Below, piece after piece: positions 16,958-24,963 of a stretch of DNA of 38,445 nucleotides. A model generated the notes under the pieces. That model was not told where the DNA came from. It saw only the letters and a program-made list of their open reading frames with translations, and did no database searches. The position numbers were made by a program, and so were the translations under genes. Origin of the DNA: Nitrospirales bacterium (GTDB taxonomy: Bacteria > Nitrospirota > Nitrospiria > Nitrospirales > UBA8639); assembly GCA_021604105.1 (NCBI GenBank), contig BQIW01000040.1, forward strand, positions 1 to 38,445, read 5' to 3'. Every line of letters starts with the position of its first letter. Position 1 is the first letter of the stretch.

Positions 16958-17785
16958 TCATTCTTCTTTCCCTTCTCCCTCCTCGACAATGATCGCCCGA
17001 GGAAAGTACACCCGAAAAATCGAGCCGTGACCCGGACTTGAATCGACTTCAATGCTTCCTTGATGCCGGTCTATGATACGACGCACAATGGCCAATCCCA
17101 TCCCTTGACGACCTTCCGGCTCCACGGCAGGGAAGGAAAACCCCTCAAAAATTCCTGCGTGATGTTCTCCCGCAATACCGATTCCGTTATCCCCAACAGA
17201 ATAGACGGACCAACCATGCATGGTTTTACCCGAGATAATAATTTCTCCCGGACGTACAGGATCGAGATATTTCTGGGCATTATCAATCAAAATCGAGAAC
17301 ACTTGGGTCACTAACACTTCATCACCCATACAATCTGGAAGATCCTCAATCCGCACCCTAACTTCCTTGCTCCTGAGGTTCTTCTCCATGGAAGTCACGA
17401 TTCCCATCACAAGCTGATTCACGTCCAGGCCTTCCCACTGAAGGACAATCTGCCCAAGCCGGATAAACTGAAAAAGCCCCGACGTGATACCACGCAGATG
17501 ATCCACCTCACCTTGTATACGCTGTACTGCCCCGGGAATTTCGTCAGTGACAAGAGGACCGAGTGGCTCCTGTCCATAATCGGATAGACCCTTCTCCTCA
17601 AATACCTCATTCAGCCGACCGCATGCCATGGTGATTTTTTGACAGGCGCTTTGGATTGTTGCCAGTGGAACTGGAATGCCTTGGGCAATCAGCTGCAACA
17701 ACAGATCCACATCTGTGGAAGAAACCGCCTCAGACTCTCTTTTTCTCTGAAAAGAAAAATCTCCTGGTTGTTTAGGTGGTTCCAT
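16958..17785 (-). CDS. Histidine-kinase-like ATPase lacking phosphoacceptor His
   Basis: A 275-residue soluble protein with a C-terminal kinase ATPase domain: N-box 'DNAQKYLD' (168-175), G1 'VGDNGIGIAG' (197-206) and G2 'GRQGMGLAIVRRIIDRHQG' (225-243). The helical region ahead of it (25-110) aligns with phytochrome-type dimerisation domains, in which 'SHDLxEPL' carries the phosphoacceptor. Here the matching residues are 'AQGIPVPL' (34-41), so the His position is Gln35 (codon CAA). No sensor domain or membrane segment is present. It could be a pseudokinase, a phosphatase or a partner of another kinase. No response regulator is adjacent. The start is ATG 17785; the C-terminus is acidic. Confidence 0.82.
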   Translation of the reverse strand: MEPPKQPGDFSFQRKRESEAVSSTDVDLLLQLIAQGIPVPLATIQSACQKITMACGRLNEVFEEKGLSDYGQEPLGPLVTDEIPGAVQRIQGEVDHLRGITSGLFQFIRLGQIVLQWEGLDVNQLVMGIVTSMEKNLRSKEVRVRIEDLPDCMGDEVLVTQVFSILIDNAQKYLDPVRPGEIIISGKTMHGWSVYSVGDNGIGIAGEHHAGIFEGFSFPAVEPEGRQGMGLAIVRRIIDRHQGSIEVDSSPGHGSIFRVYFPRAIIVEEGEGKEE

Positions 17786-18292
17786 ACGGGATGACTCCTT
17801 TTTCGCCCGCCATCTCAGTCAAATAGTAAACCTGTCTACCAGAACTAGGCAGAACACATGCCAATAGCAAGATCGCCGCGTCCCTCTGAACCGGATCAAC
17901 CATGAACGAGAATAACGGGAGTGCCTCATGGCTACTCTCATTTTCACCAAAATAAAGGTCTCGCCCTTAAAAATTTTAGAACATCAATCTTTGTTGGAAT
18001 AAGGCCGAAAAATGAGGAGAAAAACCGCCGGAATGACCATCTTGGTCAACCACCGCAAGGGTTAGAAAAAGGAGATGAAGAGGGAGATATAAATTGAGCA
18101 AAGAATGGAATAATGACAAACACAACATCAGGATGAGCATGAAGACAACAGACAAAGATAGGGGAAGTTTCGCTATGTAACTTAAAATAAAAACACCATC
18201 TACGCCATGCTTAAATAACAAGAAATACAGTATTCGGCCCAACAAAGCCGACGAGATCCACGGCCATGTTGAGCGCCCATGCGCCGTGGAAA
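17786..18292. other. Intergenic, no supported gene
   Basis: A minus-strand hydrophobic frame (17976-18245) needs a TTG start with no ribosome-binding site and looks like a composition artefact. The interval probably holds the promoter of the kinase-like gene and the 3' flank of hppA. Confidence 0.4.
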
Positions 18293-20434
18293 TTACTTTA
18301 TCAAAATCCCCCCGTACTGGACGAAAAATGGCACAAACACCAATGACAGAATAGCAGAAAGCTTGATCAGGATATTCAGCGACGGCCCTGAGGTATCTTT
18401 CAGGGGATCACCCACGGTATCACCAACGACTGCGGCCTTATGGGTGTCGGTCCCCTTCCCTCCAAGATTTCCAGCCTCAATAAATTTCTTTGCATTATCC
18501 CAAGCCCCTCCACTATTCGATGAGGAGATGGCGATGACGCCACCGGCGACAAGTGACCCGGCAAGCACACCGGCCACTGCTTGAATACCAAACAGGAATC
18601 CAGTGATCAGCGGCGTTCCCATGATCAGAATGCCCGGTGCAATCATTTCTTTCAGGGCAGCTTGAGTTGAAATAGCGACACATTGCTCATAATCCGCTTC
18701 AGCCTTTCCTTCCATGAGGCCGGGAATCGTGCGGAACTGCCGTCGGACTTCCTCAATCATCTTATATGCGGCCGACCCGACCGATTTCATCGTCATGGCA
18801 GAAAAGTAGGCGGGTAACACGGCCCCGATAAACAACCCGGTATACACTAGGGGATCCAGCAAATTAATACTGCCTAACAAATCAAAATCGGAGCCATGTT
18901 GTTCCTTGAGGAGTAAGTCCGCCCGGGTAAGAAACGCCGCGAAGAGGGCCAATGAGGTCAGGATAGCCGCACCGATGGCAAAGCCCTTGCCAATGGCAGC
19001 CGTCGTATTGCCGGCAGCATCCAAGACATCCGTCCGCTTACGGACGTGTTCCGGCATACCGGCCATTTCAGCGATACCCCCGGCATTATCAGAAACCGGT
19101 CCATAGGCATCAATGGTGAGGGCAATCACAAGTGTCCCCAACATACCAAGGGAGGCGATGGCCACACCATACATGCCAGCTAACATCCACGGAATATAAA
19201 TGGCGAGACCAATGGCAAGATAAGGACCGACGGCACTTTGATAGCCGAGGGCCAAACCAAAAATGATATTCGTGGCCGAACCCGTTTCACATGACTTGGC
19301 CACTTCACGCACGGGAGCATAATCATGGGAGGTATAGTATTCAGTCATCAATCCCACGGCGAGCCCAGCGATCAAGCCTGACAGAAAGCAAAAATACACA
19401 CCCAGATCGGTATACGCCTGTCCACCAATTTCAAACGTATCCGGAAGCATGGCCTTGGTGACAAACAACATCACCACTGCCATCAGCGCACTGGAGATGA
19501 TCAACATCTTTTTCAACGCAGGCCCAACCTGATCCTCGGAATTGACCTTGATCATCATCAGGGTGAGAAGGCTCACGGGGATTCCAATCGCAGAAATAAG
19601 GATTGGATACAACAACGCATCAACCATTCCGGAAAAAGCGACAGCGCTAATCACCATCGCGGCACAAGTGCTTTCCGCACAGGAACCAAATAGATCGGCG
19701 CCCATTCCGGCTACGTCACCCACATTATCTCCCACGTTATCGGCAATCACCGCAGGATTCCGCGGATCGTCTTCAGGAATCCCGGCTTCAACTTTTCCCA
19801 CCAAATCAGCCCCAACATCGGCGGCTTTGGTGAAGATCCCGCCACCTACACGAGCAAATAACGCAATAGACGAACCCCCGAGACCAAAGCCGGCAATGAC
19901 TTCCATCAAAATATGCGTCGGGAGTTGAGCCGGCATAATACTTTTGAGCCCAAGATAGACAATTAACAGTCCTAAGGTCGCCAGGCTGACCAACGCAAAC
20001 CCCATCACGGAACCTGAATGCAGGGCAACATTAAATGCCGTGGAGAGGGATTGATTGGCAGAGACGGTCGTCCGTACATTTCCTTGCGTGGCGATCTTCA
20101 TCCCAATGAAACCCGAGGCAATTGAAATGATGGAGCCAAAAATGAACGCAATCGCCGTGTACAGCCCCTCATTCACATAATCGGTGTGATGATCATCAAT
20201 TAACACCGCAATGATTGCAGCAAAAACCACCATGAAAATGGCCATAATTTTATATTCCTGCTTGAGGAATGCCATGGCCCCGGTGGCAATAGCCGAATAG
20301 ATTTTCGCCAGACGCTTCCGGGTTTCCGGATCTTCGACCCCCATATCAATGGGAATTTTCATGACCGAAGAAGAGTAGTAAAACGCAACAACTAATCCGA
20401 GAACGGACAGAGCCAGAATAATAGTTACCGACAT
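18293..20434 (-). CDS. hppA: K+-dependent H+-translocating membrane pyrophosphatase
   Basis: A 713-residue membrane protein with about 16 hydrophobic segments. The substrate-binding acidic motifs are '[11 protein letters not shown]' (206-216), 'DNVGDNVGD' (232-240) and, near the C-terminus, '[16 protein letters not shown]'. '[10 protein letters not shown]' (475-484) has Ala479 and Gly482, as in K+-dependent enzymes; K+-independent ones have Lys at the first position. After 'GADLF' the next residue is Gly, and the Glu comes four residues later (E254 in 'GSCAES'), the arrangement of proton pumps such as the plant vacuolar enzyme rather than of Na+ pumps ('ADLFE'). It should therefore couple PPi hydrolysis to H+ export (inference from signatures). 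The start is ATG 20434; the frame back to 20509 is not supported. Confidence 0.96.
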   Translation of the reverse strand: MSVTIILALSVLGLVVAFYYSSSVMKIPIDMGVEDPETRKRLAKIYSAIATGAMAFLKQEYKIMAIFMVVFAAIIAVLIDDHHTDYVNEGLYTAIAFIFGSIISIASGFIGMKIATQGNVRTTVSANQSLSTAFNVALHSGSVMGFALVSLATLGLLIVYLGLKSIMPAQLPTHILMEVIAGFGLGGSSIALFARVGGGIFTKAADVGADLVGKVEAGIPEDDPRNPAVIADNVGDNVGDVAGMGADLFGSCAESTCAAMVISAVAFSGMVDALLYPILISAIGIPVSLLTLMMIKVNSEDQVGPALKKMLIISSALMAVVMLFVTKAMLPDTFEIGGQAYTDLGVYFCFLSGLIAGLAVGLMTEYYTSHDYAPVREVAKSCETGSATNIIFGLALGYQSAVGPYLAIGLAIYIPWMLAGMYGVAIASLGMLGTLVIALTIDAYGPVSDNAGGIAEMAGMPEHVRKRTDVLDAAGNTTAAIGKGFAIGAAILTSLALFAAFLTRADLLLKEQHGSDFDLLGSINLLDPLVYTGLFIGAVLPAYFSAMTMKSVGSAAYKMIEEVRRQFRTIPGLMEGKAEADYEQCVAISTQAALKEMIAPGILIMGTPLITGFLFGIQAVAGVLAGSLVAGGVIAISSSNSGGAWDNAKKFIEAGNLGGKGTDTHKAAVVGDTVGDPLKDTSGPSLNILIKLSAILSLVFVPFFVQYGGILIK

Positions 20435-20925
20435 GTTAGGAATATCTCCATTCTTATGTAAGTGACCAATAGTGAATTGTTCGCACCGGCTCAACAGGAA
20501 CTCGATCAAAACCTCGAATTCCTGATATGGGCTAGGACCAGACGGGGCAACCTAAAACCCGACCGTCTATCCTATTTGTCCACAGAGAAATGCCTCATTC
20601 TTGAATGAACTTCTTTCTGGCGTTCTAGCTGGGAGACAAAACAGCGCGCGAGGGGTTGCCCTTAACCGACCACACACCATCATGACATCGACCTGAGTTA
20701 AAAATGTGTCATGCCGACGTTTCGCCGGTCATCAACTCATGTACGTTTATAAAGGACGAGCGCTGAATTTTACCTGTCCGGACAACAATGTTCAAGGTAA
20801 AAACCCTAACAACCGTTTTTTACCGGCCACATGTCCAAGGTCAAAATGAGGTATGTTTCAGGCTCCGGTCCATCCTTTCATCCGAATGGCTTTTTTCCTA
20901 TCCACACACGCGACACAGAAAATCC
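20435..20925. other. Long hppA leader and promoter region
   Basis: This interval separates the hppA start from the 3' end of the rluE-like gene. It holds the candidate hppA promoter at 20767-20795 and a predicted leader of about 325 nt. I found no small ORF with a good start and no riboswitch I recognise. Confidence 0.45.
20767..20795 (-). promoter_or_regulatory. Candidate hppA promoter
   Basis: TTGAAC (20790-20795), a 17-bp spacer and TAAAAT (20767-20772) lie on the minus strand, giving 5 of 6 at -10. It is the best sigma-70-like pair I see upstream of hppA. Confidence 0.4.
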
Positions 20926-21528
20926 TTAAGACAACCCGCGCAACTCTCCTGTTCGAAGCTCCCTCCATTGTCCTGGAGCAAGGGAGCCCAACCGGATCGG
21001 CCCAATGGCGACACGAATGATTCTGAGACTCGGATGCCCTACTTGGGCGGTCATACGCCGGATCTGCCTGTTCATACCTTCCTGAATTTCCATCCGCAAC
21101 CATGCCGTGGGAACGGATTTGCGAAAACGAATGGGGACCGGACGAGGATAGACGTCAGGCTCATCTTGAAGAAGCTGAACTTTAGCCGGCCGGGTCATCT
21201 TGCCCTTAACCATAACGCCTTCACGAAGCCCCACGAGGGCTGGTTCATCTGGAATACGTTCCACTTGAACCAAATAGGTTTTGAACACTTTTTGAAACGG
21301 CGAGGTCAAACGGTGCGCCAAATCTCCATCGGAAGTCAGCAACAGCAGTCCCTCACTATCCATATCCAATCGTCCAGCCGGATACACCTGCGATTCAGCC
21401 ACATAGTCGGCTAACGTCGGACGTCCCTCAAAATCGGTAAATTTTGACAGGACACCGTAGGGCTTATGCAGCATCAGATACCGATGAGGTAATTGCGAGG
21501 ATATCCCGGCCAGAAATTTGGATTTCAT
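20926..21528 (-). CDS. rluE: rRNA pseudouridine synthase, RluE/RsuA family
   Basis: A 200-residue pseudouridine synthase of the RsuA/RluB/E/F family. The catalytic motif is 'YPAGRLDMDSEGLLLLT' with the conserved Asp after 'GRL'. 'EGMNRQIRRMTAQVGHP' is the second family motif. There is no N-terminal S4 domain, and the short length fits RluE, which modifies U2457 in E. coli 23S rRNA; the exact site here is inferred. ATG 21528 has no clear ribosome-binding site, and the start could be further in (the domain begins near residue 15). It lies upstream of hppA on the same strand but nearly 500 bp away. Confidence 0.88.
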   Translation of the reverse strand: MKSKFLAGISSQLPHRYLMLHKPYGVLSKFTDFEGRPTLADYVAESQVYPAGRLDMDSEGLLLLTSDGDLAHRLTSPFQKVFKTYLVQVERIPDEPALVGLREGVMVKGKMTRPAKVQLLQDEPDVYPRPVPIRFRKSVPTAWLRMEIQEGMNRQIRRMTAQVGHPSLRIIRVAIGPIRLGSLAPGQWRELRTGELRGLS

Positions 21529-22106
21529 TATCTGCGCGTCCGGTTCATCAAAAACCCCCTTGCCGAACTATGGCATTTGCCCGGCCTTACTCAATTATTC
21601 AAGGGAGAATATCCAACAGGAGTGATACCACAAACCATCACCTTTGCCGACCCTCTATTCACACACAAATATTCCTCCCTGAATTCCGTCAACTCTAATT
21701 CCCCGGTAACGCCGCCACATCACCAAGCCCTCTTCGGCTATTGGATCAACATCATCCACTTATGGGCAAACAAGCAACACCTCAAAACCGACTACCATAT
21801 GGAGGTCCCTTATCGTACAACCCAGCCTCCTTTCACTCCAAATATCATAAAATTCCAAAGGGGAATATAAATGTTAATTCCTGAAAACAAATCCGAGTCC
21901 CTGACGGGATCCACTTCACAAAAAATGCCAATAGATCGGCTTCATCACCGATAGAGTGCAGCAGTACTGCACTCCCAGCGTGTTTGGCATAGGATTCATT
22001 GATCTTTTATTTATTGCCCCATTCAAAAATTTCTGTTACCTTGGTTCACGTAACTACAGTAATTACCTCGCTCGTCCCGCTTGTAACTCAAATATAGGAC
22101 TAACGT
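21529..22106. other. Intergenic between divergent rluE and hflK
   Basis: No convincing gene. A plus-strand frame that overlaps the rluE start (21493-21870) has no recognisable family. A hairpin with 8-bp arms, GAGTGCAG and CTGCACTC with a 5-nt loop, lies at 21954-21974 but no T-tract follows, so it is not a normal terminator. The interval should contain promoters for both flanking genes. Confidence 0.4.
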
Positions 22107-23147
22107 ATGGCATGGGAACCTAAAGATCCGTGGGGAGGAAGCGGTCAAGACCCCCTCGATGAAGCACTTCGGAAAGCACAAGACCAACTCACTCGACTCG
22201 TGCCCGGCCGGGGATTCAAATCAATCATCTACATCGTCTTAGCCGTCCTGGCTCTCTGGCAATCGGTCTTTATTGTGGCCCCTGACGAGCAAGGTCTGGT
22301 GAAACGGTTTGGCGACATTGTTCGGGAGGTTGAATCCGGACCACATTTTAAAATCCCATTTATAGAAACGGTCGACACCCCGAAAGTTGAAAAACTTCAT
22401 GGTGTAGAGGTGGGGTTTCGCACCGACCGCGGACGCACCCAATTCGTTCCCAGAGAAGCGCTCATGCTGACCGGAGACATGAATATTTTGTCTCTTGAGT
22501 TCATTGTCCAATATAAGATCAAAGAGGCCAAAAATTATTTATATAAAGTCGCCGATGTCGAGTCGACGATTCACAACGCCGCTGAAGCGTCCATGCGGGA
22601 AGTCATCGGAAAAAGCAAGATTGATGAAGCGTTAACCATCGGCAAAGCACAAATTCAACAGGAAGCTCAGGACCTGCTTCAAGGGGTTCTTGATCAATAT
22701 AAGGCCGGCGTGCAAATTGCCACGATCCAGCTTCAAGATGTAAATCCTCCAGAAGCCGTCGCTGCGGCATTTAAAGATGTGGCCAGCGCCAAGGAAGACC
22801 GTGAAAAGCTTATCAATCAATCCCATGGCTACCGAAACGATTTAATCCCCAGAGCAAAAGGGGAAGCTGCTCAAGGTATCAACCAGGCCAAAGGAAGCGC
22901 ACAGTCACGAATTGCCCGAGCGGAGGGAGAAGCCAATTATTTCCTCCAGACCCTTAAAGAATACAAACTCGCCAAGGATGTCATCAGTAAGCGGGTATAT
23001 ATTGAAACCATGGAAGAAGTTATGGCTAACACGGATAAAATTATTCTGGATTCCAAGGCGGCAGGCAATGCCCTGCCCTTTCTCCCGTTAGATCGCCAAT
23101 CCCGGCCGCGCGGAGAAACAACTACGCAAAGAGGGGACTCCCGATGA
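22107..23147 (+). CDS. hflK: Band-7/SPFH membrane protein HflK
   Basis: A 346-residue inner-membrane SPFH protein that with HflC forms the cage around FtsH and modulates its proteolysis. The N-terminus is 'MAWEPKDPWGG', a Gly/Pro-rich cytoplasmic start typical of HflK. One membrane segment follows (about 37-58, 'SIIYIVLAVLALWQSVFIV'), then the band-7 domain beginning 'APDEQGLVKRFG' and a long coiled coil rich in Ala/Glu/Lys ('AEGEANYFLQTLKEYKLAKD'). It overlaps hflC by ATGA at 23144-23147, so translation is coupled. Confidence 0.95.
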   Translation: MAWEPKDPWGGSGQDPLDEALRKAQDQLTRLVPGRGFKSIIYIVLAVLALWQSVFIVAPDEQGLVKRFGDIVREVESGPHFKIPFIETVDTPKVEKLHGVEVGFRTDRGRTQFVPREALMLTGDMNILSLEFIVQYKIKEAKNYLYKVADVESTIHNAAEASMREVIGKSKIDEALTIGKAQIQQEAQDLLQGVLDQYKAGVQIATIQLQDVNPPEAVAAAFKDVASAKEDREKLINQSHGYRNDLIPRAKGEAAQGINQAKGSAQSRIARAEGEANYFLQTLKEYKLAKDVISKRVYIETMEEVMANTDKIILDSKAAGNALPFLPLDRQSRPRGETTTQRGDSR

Positions 23148-24001
23148 AACAAAATCTCCTCATGGGTGTCATATTAGTTTTTGGACTGCTCTTGGTCTTA
23201 GGACTTTCCCCATTCTTTGTGGTGGACTTAACCGAAACGGCCATTGTGGTCGCATTGGGAAAACCTGTCCAGACCATCACGGAACCAGGGTTGAAGTTTA
23301 AAATTCCCTTTTACCATCAAGTGACCTTCTTTGATAAACGCTACTTAGACTATGACGCTGCGGCTCGAGATGTTATTACCAGTGATAAAAAATCCCTGGT
23401 GATCGATAACTTTGCCAAATGGCGTATTGTGGATCCCCTAAAAGTGTATCAGGCCTTTCAGACCCAACGAGGGGCTCTCCAGCGTCTGGACGACATCATT
23501 TATTCGGAATTGCGGGTTGAGTTAGGCCGCCATGAACTGGCTGAAATCGTTGCCTCCAATCGGGCATTGATCATGAAGGTCGTATCGGATCGATCCAACG
23601 AAAAAGCCTCGGCCTATGGGCTTGAAGTCCTGGATGTGCGCATTAAGCGAGCGGACCTCCCTGAGCAAAATGAAAAAGCGGTTTTCCAACGGATGCAGGC
23701 TGAACGGGAACGCCAGGCTAAGCAATATCGAGCGGAAGGCGAGGAAGAAGCCCAAAAAATTCGCTCCGAAGCTGAAAAAGACAAGCAAATCATTTTGGCT
23801 GAAGCCTATAAAACCGCACAGGAACTGCGAGGAGACGGTGAGGCCAAAGCCTACAAAATTTATGCGACCGCCTACCAACAAGGGCCGGAGTTTTTTGAAT
23901 TTATCCGAACCATGGAAGCCTATAAGAAAACATTTGCGAACAATACCACGTTGGTTCTCTCCCCGGATTCGGAATTTCTCAAATACCTCAAAAAGCGGTA
24001 A
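23144..24001 (+). CDS. hflC: Band-7/SPFH membrane protein HflC
   Basis: A 285-residue partner of HflK. A signal-anchor segment lies at about 5-27 ('LLMGVILVFGLLLVLGLSPFF'). The SPFH domain ('VVDLTETAIVVALGKPVQTI') and coiled coil ('QAERERQAKQYRAEGEEEAQKI') follow, then 'PEFFEFIRTMEAYKK', a conserved HflC C-terminal segment. The bulk of the protein is periplasmic. It lies in a run with hflK upstream and a pentapeptide-repeat gene 71 bp downstream. Confidence 0.95.
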   Translation: MKQNLLMGVILVFGLLLVLGLSPFFVVDLTETAIVVALGKPVQTITEPGLKFKIPFYHQVTFFDKRYLDYDAAARDVITSDKKSLVIDNFAKWRIVDPLKVYQAFQTQRGALQRLDDIIYSELRVELGRHELAEIVASNRALIMKVVSDRSNEKASAYGLEVLDVRIKRADLPEQNEKAVFQRMQAERERQAKQYRAEGEEEAQKIRSEAEKDKQIILAEAYKTAQELRGDGEAKAYKIYATAYQQGPEFFEFIRTMEAYKKTFANNTTLVLSPDSEFLKYLKKR

Positions 24002-24072
24002 ACAAACAAAAACCCACTACTTTCAGCCAGGCGATCCGGTTCGGTCCGTCGTTCAATTCCGACACTCTCCTC

Positions 24073-24738
24073 ATGGCCAATCCTGAACATGTTGAATGCC
24101 TCATTAAGGGAGGGGTCGGGGAATGGAACAAATTTCGACGGACGAACCAGGCGATTCAACCCGATCTTAGTGGAGCCGATCTTTCCGGGTACGACTTTAC
24201 CGGACTTGATTTAAGCCAGGCCAATCTGGAAGGTGCAGATCTCTCAGACGCCTATCTCTTGCATGCCAATTTAACAGAAGCCAACCTCTCCGGCGTGAAC
24301 CTCACCGAAGCTGATGTGCTCGAAGCCAACCTGATCAAGGCGACTCTCTCACATGCCACCATGACCAGGATCGATTTGTCCGGAACCGGGCTCATTGCCT
24401 GCAATCTGGAAGGCGCGAATCTTGAGGGAGCTACTCTTACACGTGCTTCCCTTCCATGGGGAAATCTTACCCGAGCCAATCTGGCCAAAGCCAAGCTTCA
24501 TTTAACTGATTTGCGTGAGGCTCAACTCATACAGGCTAACCTGGAAGGGGCCTCGTTTCAGGATACATCCCTGACCGGTGCAAACTTACAGGAAGCCAAT
24601 CTCCAAGGCGCCACTCATGTCTCCATTGATCTGCTCGCCAAAGCCAAATCTCTGTATCAAACCATCCTTGATCCGGACCTAAAGGGAAACCTTCTGCAAT
24701 GCCATTCTCACCTTTTCGAAAAACCAGTTGACCTATAG
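24073..24738 (+). CDS. Pentapeptide-repeat protein
   Basis: A 221-residue protein made almost wholly of A(D/N)LxX repeats from about residue 31 to 181 (roughly 30 repeats: 'GADLS', 'QANLE', 'EANLS', and so on). These should fold as a right-handed quadrilateral beta helix. The N-terminal 30 residues ('VECLIKGGVGEWNKFRRTN') match the short leader often seen in cyanobacterial and Nitrospira relatives, and a 40-residue non-repeat tail follows. No signal peptide or catalytic motif is present. It follows hflC on the same strand, which may be chance or shared expression. A gyrase-protecting (Qnr-like) role is possible but nothing specific supports it. Confidence 0.9.
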   Translation: MANPEHVECLIKGGVGEWNKFRRTNQAIQPDLSGADLSGYDFTGLDLSQANLEGADLSDAYLLHANLTEANLSGVNLTEADVLEANLIKATLSHATMTRIDLSGTGLIACNLEGANLEGATLTRASLPWGNLTRANLAKAKLHLTDLREAQLIQANLEGASFQDTSLTGANLQEANLQGATHVSIDLLAKAKSLYQTILDPDLKGNLLQCHSHLFEKPVDL

Positions 24739-24963
24739 GAAATAGCTCCAAGCAATTTTTTTTTATTCCTTTGGAACGAATAATTTTGGAAGTTTTGTCC
24801 ATGACATTATCGTATGTATCGATGCAAGTCGGTAAGCATTCGAAATAGTCTTGTGTAGCAGGACCGTTCCCACATTGGCGGGCGAGAGGTACAGTTTCGC
24901 AGGGGGACACAACAATGGGTCAAGATCACGTATGAATGACCTTCCCCTGAATCAAGAATCCCG

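Noticed and set aside
17976..18245. 89-codon hydrophobic minus-strand frame
   Set aside because: It needs a TTG start without a ribosome-binding site, and its Leu/Phe-rich composition fits chance reading of purine-rich DNA.
20186..20201. TGTGA-N6-TCAAT, a partial Crp box
   Set aside because: It lies inside hppA and the second half matches at only three bases of five.
21493..21870. 125-codon plus-strand frame
   Set aside because: It overlaps the 5' end of the rluE-like gene and its product has no recognisable family or start site.
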